64,000 nucleotides of DNA from Dyadobacter luticola (GCF_005860805.1 NZ_VCEJ01000004.1:1116001-1180000), one strand, 5' to 3'; positions 54,509-64,000 are shown, counted from the stretch's first letter. Numbers and translations are program-made. The notes: generated by a model not told the origin, from the letters alone.

Positions 54509-55930
54509 ATGTTTGGTCTTGAAACCGACATTTTCCTCCTCCTCGCTTTTAGTATTTTAGCGGCCTGCGCATTTGAGTTTGTTAATGGTTTTCACGATAC
54601 CGCCAACGCTGTTGCCACTGTTATTTACACCAACTCACTAAAACCCAACATTGCCGTCATCTGGTCGGGTTTTATGAACTTTTGCGGTGTCTTCTTCGGA
54701 GGTATCGCCGTGGCGATGGGGATCGTCAACTTACTTCCCGTCGAACTGCTGATCGACCAGAATGTGTACCACAGTGCGGCGATGGTCTTTTCGCTGCTTT
54801 TCAGCGCGATCATCTGGAACCTTGGTACCTGGTATTTTGGTCTGCCGAGTTCAAGCTCGCATACATTGATCGGCTCCATCCTGGGTGTCGGTCTTGCATT
54901 TACATTCATGCCTGAAAATAATGGCGGTACCGGCGTCAACTGGTCGAAGGCCCAGGAATTGTTCATGTCGCTGCTGACTTCGCCGATCTTCGGTTTTGCG
55001 CTGGCGATCATCATTATGTTTATTTTAAGAAGGTCGCTTTCCAAACCGATCCGCGATGTCATTTTCAGTGAACCGAAGAAAAACCAGGCGCCGCCAATGT
55101 GGATTCGGGCAATCCTGATCACGACGTGTACATTGGTTAGCTTTTTTCACGGTTCCAATGATGGACAAAAAGGTGTAGGTCTGGTTATGCTGATTTTGAT
55201 CGGTATTGTACCGGCACATTTCGCGCTGGATGGCGCCCAGGATCCTGCTTTGATGAAAAAAGATCTGATCGGTATCGAGCAGGCGATGAGCCGGATCGAT
55301 TCTTCCAGGTTGTCAATATCCGACCGCGGGCACCTGGCGACGATCAAAACTGAAATTGGTACTTTGCTGGCGCAGATTGAAAAACCATTGCCAGAGCATC
55401 ACTTACCTAAGGATCAACGTATGAATGCACGCCGCTCTCTTTTGTTGATCAGCCGCAATACCAAAACGATCCTGGATAATGGTCAGGCTAATCTGAATGT
55501 AGCAGATCATGCATATCTTAAAATGCAATCGGGCAGCGAAAAGGGTATCCGCAGATACACCGACTACGCGCCGGACTGGGTAATTTTAATGATCTCACTT
55601 TCGCTGGGATTGGGTACCATGGTCGGCTGGAAGCGGATTGTGGTGACGATCGGTGAAAAAATCGGAAAACAACATTTGACTTACGCGCAGGGTGCTTCTG
55701 CTGAGTTGGTTGCGGCCAGTACCATTGGCGTTTCTTCTTATCTGGGTCTTCCAGTGAGTACTACGCACGTTTTGTCATCGGGTATCGCAGGTGCGATGGT
55801 GGCGAGTAAAGGTGTGAAAAACCTGCAGGGCGGCACGATCCGTAACATTGTGATTGCCTGGGTACTTACGCTGCCTGTGACGATGGTTTTGTCAGGTACG
55901 CTGTACGTTTTCTTCCGCTGGGTGCTTTAA
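54509..55930 (+). CDS. Inorganic phosphate transporter, PiT family
   Basis: About 473 residues with 10-12 membrane helices. The PiT signature repeats are both present: N-terminal FVNGFHDTANAVATVIYT and GLPSSSSHTLIGSILG, and C-terminal GSNDGQKGVGL and GLPVSTTHVLSSGIAGAM. It takes up phosphate by cation symport. A long hydrophilic loop at about 250-350 (DLIGIEQAMSRIDSSRL onward) lies in the middle. The ATG at 54509 is chosen because the in-frame codon at 54476 adds an 11-residue polar stretch not seen in the family. A terminator follows. Confidence 0.93.
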   Translation: MFGLETDIFLLLAFSILAACAFEFVNGFHDTANAVATVIYTNSLKPNIAVIWSGFMNFCGVFFGGIAVAMGIVNLLPVELLIDQNVYHSAAMVFSLLFSAIIWNLGTWYFGLPSSSSHTLIGSILGVGLAFTFMPENNGGTGVNWSKAQELFMSLLTSPIFGFALAIIIMFILRRSLSKPIRDVIFSEPKKNQAPPMWIRAILITTCTLVSFFHGSNDGQKGVGLVMLILIGIVPAHFALDGAQDPALMKKDLIGIEQAMSRIDSSRLSISDRGHLATIKTEIGTLLAQIEKPLPEHHLPKDQRMNARRSLLLISRNTKTILDNGQANLNVADHAYLKMQSGSEKGIRRYTDYAPDWVILMISLSLGLGTMVGWKRIVVTIGEKIGKQHLTYAQGASAELVAASTIGVSSYLGLPVSTTHVLSSGIAGAMVASKGVKNLQGGTIRNIVIAWVLTLPVTMVLSGTLYVFFRWVL

Positions 55931-55952
55931 TATTAACCTTTATAAATATTAC

Positions 55953-55990
55953 AAAGGCCGTCAGGAACATTCCTGGCGGCCTTTCTTTTA
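55953..55990 (+). terminator. Rho-independent terminator after the phosphate transporter
   Basis: AAAGGCCGTCAGGA/TCCTGGCGGCCTTT, 14 pairs with one G-T and the loop ACAT, followed by CTTTTA. It starts 23 bases after the stop codon. Confidence 0.88.
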
Positions 55991-56086
55991 GTTTGGAGCG
56001 CCGCACTTTCTTTGACCTTCATTGGTTTTAATGTCGTAATTTGGGCATGGATTTTTAGAACTATTTTAAAGCCAATATTCACCATA

Positions 56087-57082
56087 ATGACTAACATTGA
56101 AGCGCAGGTAAACCGCTACGGCTATGTGACTGAGGCGATAGCAGAAGATATTGATCTGGTAGCCGAGATCAACCGTTTGAAAAAAGAGAAAAACGCGGTC
56201 ATCCTGGCGCACTATTATGTAGATGCAGAAATACAGGATTTGGCCGATTATATAGGTGACAGTCTCGGACTTTCCCAACAAGCCGCTGCTACCGAGGCGG
56301 ATATGATCGTTTTCTGCGGCGTGCATTTCATGGGTGAAACCGCCAAAATTTTAAGTCCAAACAAAAAAGTAGTTATTCCAGATTTGAATGCAGGCTGCTC
56401 CCTCGCAGATTCGGCCCCCGCTGATAAATTTGCCGCATTCAAAGCCCAATATCCCGATCACATTGTGATCAGCTACATCAACTGTTCTGCGGAAATTAAA
56501 GCATTAACAGACATCGTCTGTACTTCTTCCAATGCTTTGCAGATCGTAGAAAGTTTGCCGAAAGACCAGAAAATCATCTTCGCGCCAGATGCGAATCTGG
56601 GCAGATATGTCGCCCATAAAACAGGCCGGGACATGGTTTTGTGGGATGGCGCCTGCATTGTCCACATTGATATTTCCCGAGAAAAATTGGCACAGCTCCG
56701 CGAAGAAAACCCGGATGCACTGCTGATCGCCCACCCGGAATGTAAGGAAGACATTTTGAAACAGGCTGATTTCGTAAGCTCTACCACCGGCCTTTTGAAA
56801 TTTGTGAAAGAATCCAGTCACAGCAAATTCATCGTAGCGACCGAGGCGGGCATTTTACATAAAATGAAACAATCGGTGCCGGATAAGAAACTGATCCCTG
56901 CGCCGGGCTCGGACAACAATACCTGCGCGTGCTCAGAATGCCCCTACATGAAGATGAATACGTTAGAAAAAGTCTATAACGCACTTTATTTTGAACAGCC
57001 CGAGATTTTCGTCCCCGAAGATATCCGTCTGAAAGCCTACGAATCTGTTGCCCGTATGCTTGAACTGAGCAAAGGCATCTGA
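56087..57082 (+). CDS. nadA: Quinolinate synthase
   Basis: 331 residues from the ATG at 56087; an in-frame start at 56012 would add a hydrophobic stretch atypical of this cytoplasmic enzyme. It condenses iminoaspartate with dihydroxyacetone phosphate to quinolinate, using a [4Fe-4S] cluster. Cluster Cys candidates are in [12 protein letters not shown] (or the nearby AGCSLADS), DIVCTSSNA and [12 protein letters not shown]. Other family pieces are [25 protein letters not shown] and [17 protein letters not shown]. The nadB gene follows after 24 bases, giving a nadA-nadB operon. Confidence 0.97.
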   Translation: MTNIEAQVNRYGYVTEAIAEDIDLVAEINRLKKEKNAVILAHYYVDAEIQDLADYIGDSLGLSQQAAATEADMIVFCGVHFMGETAKILSPNKKVVIPDLNAGCSLADSAPADKFAAFKAQYPDHIVISYINCSAEIKALTDIVCTSSNALQIVESLPKDQKIIFAPDANLGRYVAHKTGRDMVLWDGACIVHIDISREKLAQLREENPDALLIAHPECKEDILKQADFVSSTTGLLKFVKESSHSKFIVATEAGILHKMKQSVPDKKLIPAPGSDNNTCACSECPYMKMNTLEKVYNALYFEQPEIFVPEDIRLKAYESVARMLELSKGI

Positions 57083-57106
57083 CACCATTTCATTAATTCC
57101 TGATTT

Positions 57107-58687
57107 ATGCCCCAATTCGATTTTCTGATAATTGGCTCCGGGATCGCCGGACTGAGTTATGCTGCCAAGTTAGCGCGGCATTTTGACAGGTTGCAGCAAG
57201 AAGTGTCTATCGCTGTGATTACAAAGGTCCAGGCCGATGAAACCAATACCAAGTATGCCCAGGGCGGGATTGCCGTAGTTTGGGCGGAATCGGATTCTTT
57301 TGAAAAGCATATCCAGGATACCATGGACGCCGGTGATGAGGTCAACAAGCGTAATGTGGTGGAAATTGTGGTGCGGGAAGCGCCGCAGCGTATCCAGGAG
57401 CTGATCGATTATGGCACCCGTTTCGACCGCGAAAGTGGGGGAGAATATGACCTCGCAAAAGAAGGCGGACACTCGGATCACCGGATTCTACATTTCAAAG
57501 ACATTACCGGCGCTGAAATTGAAAGGGCGCTGCTGGAAGAAGTCAACCGGCATAAAAGCATTCAGATTTTTACACATTATTATGCGGTGGAGCTCATTAC
57601 CCAACACCATTTGGGCGAGACGGTTTATCGTTACCGCGAGGATATCAAATGTTTCGGCGCTTATGTGCTGAACCGCCAGACCGGAAATGTGGAGAAGTTT
57701 TTGGCAAAAACAACATTGCTGGCTACCGGAGGTATCGGTAACATTTACCAAAGTACCACCAACCCGACGATCGCGACCGGCGACGGCATTGCGATGGCTT
57801 ACCGTGCCAAAGGAATTTGTGATAATATGGAATTCATCCAGTTCCACCCGACCAGCTTTTACCAGCCGGGACAAAAACCTTCGTTTTTAATTTCGGAAGC
57901 CGTACGCGGCTTCGGCGGAATTTTGAAGCGGGCCGACGGAAGTACTTTCATGGAAAACTACGATCCGCGCCTGTCACTCGCCCCGCGTGACATTGTTGCC
58001 CGCGCGATTGACTCCGAAATGAAGAAAAATGGTGTCGATCACGTATACCTCGACGTGCGGCATTGTGATTATGACAAATTTCTGGAACATTTCCCCAACA
58101 TTACCGAGTACTGTCTGAAACAGGGAATCGATGTCCGCAGGGATATGATCCCGGTGGTGCCGGCGCAGCATTATATGTGTGGGGGGATCAAAGTAAATGA
58201 GTGGGGTAGGACCAACATTAACTTTTTGTACGCGGTAGGCGAATGTGCCTGCACAGGCTTGCATGGATCCAATCGTCTGGCTTCCAATTCATTGCTTGAA
58301 GCCGTAGTCTTTGGACATAGGGCTTATGAAAGTACCTTATCGAGTTTTGAAGAAGCATTTACGCCAGACAATATTCCCGAGTGGGACGACTCGGGCACGA
58401 CGCACCCTGAGGAGCAGGTGTTAGTAACTGAAATGACCCGTGAGCTGAACAGTATTATGTCCAACTACGTAGGTATTGTCCGCACCGACCGCCGTATGAA
58501 ACGCGCCTATGATCGTCTGGAACTGCTTCATAAAGAACATGAGCAACTTTACCGCGAATCCAAAGTGTCAGTCGCGATCTGCGAGCTGCGGAATATGATC
58601 TCGGTTTCTTACCTGATCATTAAAATGGCGATGGCGCGGCGGGAGAACATCGGACTGCATTATAATCTGGACCACGTCGTGTCCTGA
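57107..58687 (+). CDS. nadB: L-aspartate oxidase
   Basis: 526 residues. An FAD enzyme that oxidises L-aspartate to iminoaspartate for quinolinate synthase. FAD-binding motif at residues 9-15 (IGSGIAGLSYA), active-site motifs EGGHSDHRILHFKDITGAEI, MEFIQFHPTSFY, PAQHYMCGGIKVNEWGRTN and GLHGSNRLASNSLLEAVVFG are all present. The C-terminal helical domain is complete. nadC is not next to it, so it must be elsewhere. A terminator follows at once. Confidence 0.97.
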   Translation: MPQFDFLIIGSGIAGLSYAAKLARHFDRLQQEVSIAVITKVQADETNTKYAQGGIAVVWAESDSFEKHIQDTMDAGDEVNKRNVVEIVVREAPQRIQELIDYGTRFDRESGGEYDLAKEGGHSDHRILHFKDITGAEIERALLEEVNRHKSIQIFTHYYAVELITQHHLGETVYRYREDIKCFGAYVLNRQTGNVEKFLAKTTLLATGGIGNIYQSTTNPTIATGDGIAMAYRAKGICDNMEFIQFHPTSFYQPGQKPSFLISEAVRGFGGILKRADGSTFMENYDPRLSLAPRDIVARAIDSEMKKNGVDHVYLDVRHCDYDKFLEHFPNITEYCLKQGIDVRRDMIPVVPAQHYMCGGIKVNEWGRTNINFLYAVGECACTGLHGSNRLASNSLLEAVVFGHRAYESTLSSFEEAFTPDNIPEWDDSGTTHPEEQVLVTEMTRELNSIMSNYVGIVRTDRRMKRAYDRLELLHKEHEQLYRESKVSVAICELRNMISVSYLIIKMAMARRENIGLHYNLDHVVS

Positions 58688-58691
58688 AAAC

Positions 58692-58725
58692 AAAAAAGGC
58701 CGGTCAACATTTACCGGCCTTTTTT
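58692..58725. terminator. Terminator after nadB, between convergent genes
   Basis: AAAAAAGGCCGGT/ACCGGCCTTTTTT, 13 perfect pairs with an eight-base loop and T runs on both strands, so it can serve both nadB and the convergent haloperoxidase-like gene. Confidence 0.92.
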
Positions 58726-58743
58726 GTTTGGAATGTTAGGGAC

Positions 58744-60093
58744 TTATTGTTTCGCTAGTACGTCCCTGTTTTTCCGGGTGATGGCCCTGCGCCAGACATT
58801 TTCACCTATTTTTTCTCCCAAATGTGTTCCCTCGGTTACGCCGTCGCGGTAATGTATGCCACCGTACACGCGGCTGATGGACGCACTCCAGTAAGCATCT
58901 TCAAATGATTTGAATGACTTCACGCCGTGACCATATTTCTTTTCGGTGGTGTCGGTGAAGGCTACATTTTTTCCGATCAAATGTGTGAGTACCGTACCGC
59001 AGGCTGCTGAAATAGAACTGTGGCCGCTGACGTACTCGGGAAATGCGGGTGTTTCTAAAAATGGCCGCCAGTCGGGTGCCCAGTTGTTGTTGATCACCGT
59101 CTCCGGCCTGATCCGCACCGTCCGGTATTTTTCGTCCCAGCAAGCGATAAAGGCATCGAAAATAGAAAGTGCGCCCAAAGTGTACGCCTCAGTGGCGCGC
59201 ATGATATCCAGTTTTTTGTCAATGCTAACCGTTTTTGTAATTGCCATCCAATGGCCGGCGGGGGTCATTTTTTTGTTGGCAAACATTGCGTGTCCTACCA
59301 CATTGGTTACAAAAGCATTGTCATCCCAGAAGTAAGCGATCGCTTTTTGCTCCTCCGTCAGGTTGTTCCCCATGTTGTACACTTCCATCGTGAGTTTCAT
59401 AAACGGACTGTCTTTCGCGAGGTCATATTTAGCGGGCGGCGGGCATCTGAACTGGGTTACCGAGTCCAGTGCAAATGTCCGGACGGTGTTCCACATCGGC
59501 TCGCAGGCGTCGGCGTATGCGGGCGGCGTGGGCACCCATGTACCCGGCAAATTTGTCACCGTATAGCGATAACCGCGTATCTCCTTGTAATGGTCTTTGG
59601 CTGAATATGCAATGATATGTTTCGCTACCGTATCACCGTATGCGAGTGACCGTTGGTATACATCCTCCGGGATGCCCATATCCTGGTATTTTTTAAAAAG
59701 GTCCTTCTCGTAATCGTCCCACATATCGCCGGAGAATGTCAATGTGCGGCCCACAGACGTAAATGCCTTGATACTGGCCAGCGGAAAACAGTAAGCCAGG
59801 GATGTGTCGGGCTGTGGTGGTTTATTGAATTTAACGAGCTGATCACCAAGTGATTGATATTCCGGGTAGCCGGGTACAAGTGCCTCATATGCAGCCAGAA
59901 ACGAATATCCATAAATGCGGCTGGCTACCGGCGGCTTGAAAATATCGTGGATAATCACATCCGTCAGGTGCGTCGTGGTTTCGTGGAAAAGCGTCGGGTC
60001 GGCGGCTTTTTTATTGTACTCTTCAGGGGAGGAATCTTTTTTACAGCCGTAAAAAAATGGTATCAGAAGAAGGTAGAAGAAGCGCAATTTCAT
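58744..60093 (-). CDS. Vanadium-dependent haloperoxidase-like lipoprotein (PAP2 superfamily)
   Basis: About 449 residues from the ATG at 60093, which gives a clean lipoprotein signal (FYLLLIPFFYGC); the in-frame start at 60150 adds 19 residues before it. The vanadate/phosphate-binding set is intact: Lys and Arg in DEKYRTVRIRPE, the SGH core in PEYVSGHSSISAACG, Arg in SASISRVYGGIHYRDG and the following His. Members of this group may be haloperoxidases or acid phosphatases; the halide-determining residues cannot be judged by eye. It is alone on the minus strand. Confidence 0.88.
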   Translation of the reverse strand: MKLRFFYLLLIPFFYGCKKDSSPEEYNKKAADPTLFHETTTHLTDVIIHDIFKPPVASRIYGYSFLAAYEALVPGYPEYQSLGDQLVKFNKPPQPDTSLAYCFPLASIKAFTSVGRTLTFSGDMWDDYEKDLFKKYQDMGIPEDVYQRSLAYGDTVAKHIIAYSAKDHYKEIRGYRYTVTNLPGTWVPTPPAYADACEPMWNTVRTFALDSVTQFRCPPPAKYDLAKDSPFMKLTMEVYNMGNNLTEEQKAIAYFWDDNAFVTNVVGHAMFANKKMTPAGHWMAITKTVSIDKKLDIMRATEAYTLGALSIFDAFIACWDEKYRTVRIRPETVINNNWAPDWRPFLETPAFPEYVSGHSSISAACGTVLTHLIGKNVAFTDTTEKKYGHGVKSFKSFEDAYWSASISRVYGGIHYRDGVTEGTHLGEKIGENVWRRAITRKNRDVLAKQ

Positions 60094-60593
60094 TCGTGTA
60101 AACAAGCGGATATTGTGAGAGTAAAAATGGATAGCGAATATAAGCAACATTTGCCGAAGCGCCGAAAACCGGACAAAACTAGGATTTTTGTAACTTATAT
60201 ATTACTAAATCAAAGATTTCGTAACTGAAAAATGTTATTTATTGTTATTTTTCTAGAATGCATATTCATAAAACGGGAATGCTTTTATTTGTAAGAAAAT
60301 TAATATCTTTTTGTACAATCAAGCGAGTATATCTTTTCGATTGGCACTTATCCTACAAGTTTTCGTCAAGATTTTGCAACCAATTGTGTTAAATATACAC
60401 GCTTCGAAAACCTAGCTAAATAGAACGCAGAACTCAACCCCTAACATTTAACCTATGTAAAAAACTTTCCCAAAAATCACCTTCTTTAAACTGTAACGTC
60501 GGCATTTTTAAAAATGTCAATGTGAGGCTTTACGTTCCGTGCTTACACGGTTAAGCAACTTTTCCCCAATTTTCTAACTCTAAATTTTAATCT
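60094..60593. promoter_or_regulatory. AT-rich divergent intergenic region upstream of the third SusC
   Basis: A 500-base gap without a credible gene. It is AT-rich and holds a palindrome GGCATTTTT/AAAAATGTC (60501-60518, one G-T) and a small hairpin CCGTG/CACGG (about 60538-60551) in the probable susC leader. Poly-pyrimidine and A-rich stretches suggest promoters for both flanking genes, but no well-spaced -33/-7 pair was found with confidence. Confidence 0.4.
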
Positions 60594-63500
60594 ATGAGAA
60601 TTTCTACTGAACAGATATCTCGTGCCATTTCACGAGGTATTTTTTCACTTGGACTGCTCCTGGCAACTGTCATGATATCCCATGCACAGAATGTCATCAA
60701 GGGTAGGATCAAGGATGAAACCGGTCAAGCATTACCGGGCGTCAGCGTCGTCGTGAAAGGCACAACAGCCGGTACGGTGACCGACAATACGGGTAACTAT
60801 TCGGTAAATGCCGACAAAAATTCCACGCTTGTATTTTCTTTCATCGGTTACCTGACGCAGGAAATCGAGGTGGGTAACAGAAATAACCTCGATGTGGCGC
60901 TGGTATCTGATACCAAGGCGCTGACGGAAGTGGTGGTTGTAGGTTATGGTACCGCCAAAAAAGCAACATTGACCGGTTCGGTTGTGGCTGTAAAAGGTAC
61001 CGAGCTTGAAAAAGCGCCTTCTGCCAACCTTTCCAATACGTTAGGCGGACGTCTGCCGGGTATCTCTACGGTACAGTCGAGTGGTGAGCCGGGTTATGAT
61101 GGTTCGGCTATCCGTATCCGCGGTACCAACTCCCTGGGTAACAGTAATGCGCTGATCGTTGTGGATGGTGTTCCCAACCGTAGTGGTGGTTTGGACCGTC
61201 TGAACCCTGCTGACATTGAAAGTATCTCCGTTTTGAAAGATGCGGCTGCGGCAATCTACGGTTCACGCGCTGGTAATGGTGTTATTTTGATCACCACCAA
61301 ACGCGGAAAATCAGGTAAGCCACAATTGTCTTATGACATGAATGTGGGTATGAGCCAGCCGACTGTAACCCCAAAAATGTCGGATGCAGCGGAATATGCC
61401 ACAATCCGTAACGAATTGCAGATCTATGACAACCTTCCTGCTGGTCAGTGGAATGGTGCGCTGCAAGGTTTTAATACCAACGGAACTTACACAAGAACTG
61501 ACAATGGTAACGTGTTAACTGCTGTATTCCAGCCAGGTGACATTCAGAAATACAAAGATGGTTCTGATCCTTTGCTGCACCCGAATACGGACTGGTATAG
61601 CAAAGTAATCCGTAAATGGGCTCCGCAGCAGCGCCACAATGTGCAGCTGATGGGCGGTAGCGAGAACATCAACTACCTTGCTTCTCTGGGACACATTAAC
61701 CAGGATGGATATTATGTCAATTCTGCTACTGGTTACAAGCAGTATGATATGCGTGTCAACCTGGATACCAAAATCAACAAATACCTGAAAGCGAAGCTGG
61801 GTATTGCGCTTCGTGAAGAGTTCCGTCACTTCCCGAACGGTGGTGGTGCAGGTGATATCTTCCGGATGTTGATGCGTGGAAAACCAACTGAAATCGCGAT
61901 CTGGCCAGACGGACGTCCCGGCCCCGATATCGAAAACGGTCAGAACCCTGCTGTAATTACTACAAATACAACAGGTTACAACAATGACAAACGTGATTAC
62001 ATTCAGACAAACGGTGCTTTGGAACTGGACGTTCCTGGCGTTCCTGGCTTGAAAGTGATGGGTATGGCCGCTGTCGATAAAATGCAGCGCCGCCAGAAAT
62101 CCTTCCAGCAGCCATGGACTTTGTACTATTGGGATAAAAAATCTTTCGAAGCCGACGGAACCACACCTGTTTTGACGGGATCGGTACGCTCGACTTTCAC
62201 AGATCCGCGTTTGACAGAATCTTCTTCGCAAGAACTTTCCGTTCAGCTTACCGGTCAGGTTTCTTACGAAAAATCAATCGGTGCCCACAATTTCAATATC
62301 ATGGGTGGTATCCAGCGTGAAAAAGTGGATGCCGATGGTTTCAATGCTTACAGAAGATATTTCATCTCACCTGTGGTTGACCAGCTTTTTGCGGGTGGTA
62401 CGCCTGAGCAGAATATCGGAAACTTTGATCTTTATAAAAGAGCACGTTTGAGCTACTTTGGTCGTGCCGGTTATAACTTCAAAGAAAAGTACCTGGCTGA
62501 ATTCCTGTGGCGTGTAGACGGTTCTTATGTGTTCCCAAAACAAGGCCGCTTTGGTTTCTTCCCCGGGGTTTCTGCGGGATGGCGTTTGTCGGAAGAAGAT
62601 TTCTGGAAAAACAATGTGCGTTTCATGAACAATGTGAAACTGCGTGCTTCATGGGGACAAATGGGTGCTGAACCTTATTTCCTTGGAACAGAAACATTGG
62701 CTGAGTACCAATACCTCACAACTGCCGGATTCAGTAACTATGTAATCAATGATCAGGTTGCTAAAACCTTGCTGGAAGCGCGTGTGGCTAACAACAGCTT
62801 TACCTGGGAAGTTGCCAACAACGTGAACTTCGGTATCGAGGGAACATTGCTCAATGATAAACTTTCATTTGAGTTTGACTATTTCGTGAACAATCGTTCT
62901 AAAATCCTGATTCCGAAAGTAGGATCTACGCCTTCCACTGCGGGTATCGACGGAAAACTTCCACCTCAAAACCTTGGTAAACTTCAAAACAAAGGATTTG
63001 AATTTAAAGTAAGTTACGACGGATCGGCAAACGACTTCACTTATTCTGTAAGTGCAAACGGAGGATATGCCAAGAATCAGATCAAGTACTGGGACGAAAC
63101 GCCGGGAGCGCCTTCTTACCAGCGCACCACAGGAATGCCTTATCAATCTTTCCTGGTGTATCAGTACGACGGTTCTTTCAAAGACCAGGCTGAGATCGAC
63201 GCCAACAAAATCGACTACAAGCCGATCACGGGTAACCTGCTTCCTGGCGACATGAAGTTCAAGGATATCAACAATGATGGCAAAATCAACGCCGATGACC
63301 GTATCCGTTCAGAAAAAGTACAGCGTCCATGGTTCACATATGGTGCTACTGTCAACCTGGGTTACAAGCAGTTCGACTTGTCGGTTCTCTTCCAGGGAGC
63401 GATGGGCGGCTTGCAGCTGGTAGGACTTACAGAATCGGGTGACATTGGTAACTACCTGAAATATGACTTCGACCACCGCTGGACGATCGACAATCCTGAC

Positions 63501-63806
63501 ACCAGATATCCACGTCTGACCAACCGCAGCAACCGCTATTATACCAATACAGGTACTGCCGGATTTAACAATTACTTCCTGAAAAGCAACAACTACCTGC
63601 GTATGAAAAACGTGGAGCTGGGTTACAACCTGCCTTCGGAGTTCGGTTCGAAGATCGGTTTGAGCAAATTCCGGATTTATGTAAATGGATTGAACCTGTT
63701 AACATTTGCGAAAATCAAGATCTGGGACCCGGAAGCTACTACAACCAGTGGCCAGTACTATCCTCAGTCAAGAATTCTTAACGCAGGTCTACGTGTAGCA
63801 TTTTAA
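60594..63806 (+). CDS. SusC/RagA-type TonB-dependent receptor without STN domain
   Basis: 1070 residues. The signal peptide ends near SHAQ, then comes CarboxypepD_reg at about 34-120 (VIKGRIKDETGQALPGVSVVVKG), the signature LTEVVVVGYGTAKKATLTG, a plug with ALIVVDGVPN and IESISVLKDAAAAIYG, and the barrel with a FKDINNDGKINADDR loop and a terminal ILNAGLRVAF strand. Unlike the other two SusC proteins here it lacks an STN domain and has no ECF/FecR pair upstream, so it is probably controlled by another route. The SusD gene begins 12 bases after its stop. Confidence 0.95.
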   Translation: MRISTEQISRAISRGIFSLGLLLATVMISHAQNVIKGRIKDETGQALPGVSVVVKGTTAGTVTDNTGNYSVNADKNSTLVFSFIGYLTQEIEVGNRNNLDVALVSDTKALTEVVVVGYGTAKKATLTGSVVAVKGTELEKAPSANLSNTLGGRLPGISTVQSSGEPGYDGSAIRIRGTNSLGNSNALIVVDGVPNRSGGLDRLNPADIESISVLKDAAAAIYGSRAGNGVILITTKRGKSGKPQLSYDMNVGMSQPTVTPKMSDAAEYATIRNELQIYDNLPAGQWNGALQGFNTNGTYTRTDNGNVLTAVFQPGDIQKYKDGSDPLLHPNTDWYSKVIRKWAPQQRHNVQLMGGSENINYLASLGHINQDGYYVNSATGYKQYDMRVNLDTKINKYLKAKLGIALREEFRHFPNGGGAGDIFRMLMRGKPTEIAIWPDGRPGPDIENGQNPAVITTNTTGYNNDKRDYIQTNGALELDVPGVPGLKVMGMAAVDKMQRRQKSFQQPWTLYYWDKKSFEADGTTPVLTGSVRSTFTDPRLTESSSQELSVQLTGQVSYEKSIGAHNFNIMGGIQREKVDADGFNAYRRYFISPVVDQLFAGGTPEQNIGNFDLYKRARLSYFGRAGYNFKEKYLAEFLWRVDGSYVFPKQGRFGFFPGVSAGWRLSEEDFWKNNVRFMNNVKLRASWGQMGAEPYFLGTETLAEYQYLTTAGFSNYVINDQVAKTLLEARVANNSFTWEVANNVNFGIEGTLLNDKLSFEFDYFVNNRSKILIPKVGSTPSTAGIDGKLPPQNLGKLQNKGFEFKVSYDGSANDFTYSVSANGGYAKNQIKYWDETPGAPSYQRTTGMPYQSFLVYQYDGSFKDQAEIDANKIDYKPITGNLLPGDMKFKDINNDGKINADDRIRSEKVQRPWFTYGATVNLGYKQFDLSVLFQGAMGGLQLVGLTESGDIGNYLKYDFDHRWTIDNPDTRYPRLTNRSNRYYTNTGTAGFNNYFLKSNNYLRMKNVELGYNLPSEFGSKIGLSKFRIYVNGLNLLTFAKIKIWDPEATTTSGQYYPQSRILNAGLRVAF

Positions 63807-63817
63807 TGATCAGAAAT

Positions 63818-64000
63818 ATGAAATTCAGATATAAAAGTATAATTGCCATCGCCCTGCTGACTGCGGGAGGGCTGTGGTCCTGTAACTCCGACTTCCTGGA
63901 TGTGACGCCGCCAAGCGAGATCGCGGGCGACCAGGTATGGACTGACGGTGCGTTATCGGAAGCATTTGTGACAGGTATCTACCAGGGATTGCAGCAAGGT
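63818..64000 (+). CDS. SusD/RagB-type lipoprotein, 3' end missing
   Basis: The first 61 codons of a SusD partner to the preceding SusC; the gene continues beyond the window. The start MKFRYKSIIAIALLTAGGLWSC is a lipoprotein signal (Cys22). The following NSDFLDVTPPSEIAGDQVWTDGALSEAFVTGIYQ is the usual N-terminal SusD pattern. It was too short to appear as a long open frame, but signal, spacing and family pattern agree. Confidence 0.9.
   Translation, partial: MKFRYKSIIAIALLTAGGLWSCNSDFLDVTPPSEIAGDQVWTDGALSEAFVTGIYQGLQQG

Noticed and set aside
1..64000. CRISPR arrays, tRNA/rRNA genes, prophage or integrase genes
   Set aside because: No regularly spaced repeat, no conserved RNA sequence and no phage or recombinase protein was recognised on either strand.

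Overview
The window looks like chromosomal DNA from a Bacteroidota species, probably Cytophagales/Spirosomataceae and close to Dyadobacter. The genus is inferred from remembered protein similarity, not from a search. The phylum is well supported: three SusC/SusD pairs, two ECF-sigma/FecR regulatory pairs, a type IX secretion tail, CarboxypepD_reg-type outer-membrane receptors and many lipoproteins with Asp/Lys-rich starts. About 48 protein genes are called. No rRNA, tRNA, CRISPR array, transposase or prophage gene was recognised.

Layout. 1-2227: serine biosynthesis (serA, truncated by the window edge, and serC), closed by a strong terminator. 2228-3168: a PD-(D/E)XK nuclease of the Rpn/transposase-associated type. 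3269-22252: an ECF sigma factor and FecR anti-sigma, then a long co-oriented polysaccharide-utilisation locus. It holds SusC, SusD, a DUF3823 lipoprotein, a ThuA-dehydrogenase-cupredoxin fusion, a second ThuA protein, a Gfo/Idh oxidoreductase, a ketose 3-epimerase, a PHP-like metalloprotein, GH43 and GH5, and it ends at a near-perfect terminator. 22322-22949: a DUF6934 gene and a 54-codon companion on the minus strand. 23071-29988: sulfatase, type IX cargo, lipocalin-like lipoprotein, MFS transporter, gluconate-dehydrogenase subunit 3 and GMC oxidoreductase.

30985-37739: a second ECF/FecR/SusC/SusD set with no degradative enzymes attached. 37842-44960 (minus): a TPR-HTH regulator, a TonB receptor, a beta-helix lipoprotein and a beta-propeller phytase, which reads as a phytate or organic-phosphate acquisition unit. 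45094-46422 (minus): xylA with a clear inverted repeat upstream. 46607-58687: housekeeping genes (ppiD, SCP2-like protein, a Tat-exported Gfo/Idh protein, pdxJ, yqeY-like, cvpA-like, rlmN, a phosphate transporter, nadA-nadB). 58744-60093 (minus): a vanadium haloperoxidase-like lipoprotein. 60594-64000: a third SusC and the start of its SusD, which runs off the window.

How the parts may work together. In the first locus, GH5 and GH43 would trim a glycan outside the cell and SusCD would import or bind the products. The ThuA, PVC-type dehydrogenase, Gfo/Idh, epimerase and GMC proteins suggest that sugars are oxidised (keto-sugar chemistry) rather than only hydrolysed. The azurin-like copper domain fused to the dehydrogenase, with no CxxCH haem site in the protein, is the most unusual feature of the window. 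The two SusC proteins that follow ECF/FecR genes carry an N-terminal STN signalling domain, and the third, which has no sigma/anti-sigma pair beside it, lacks one. This matches trans-envelope signalling.
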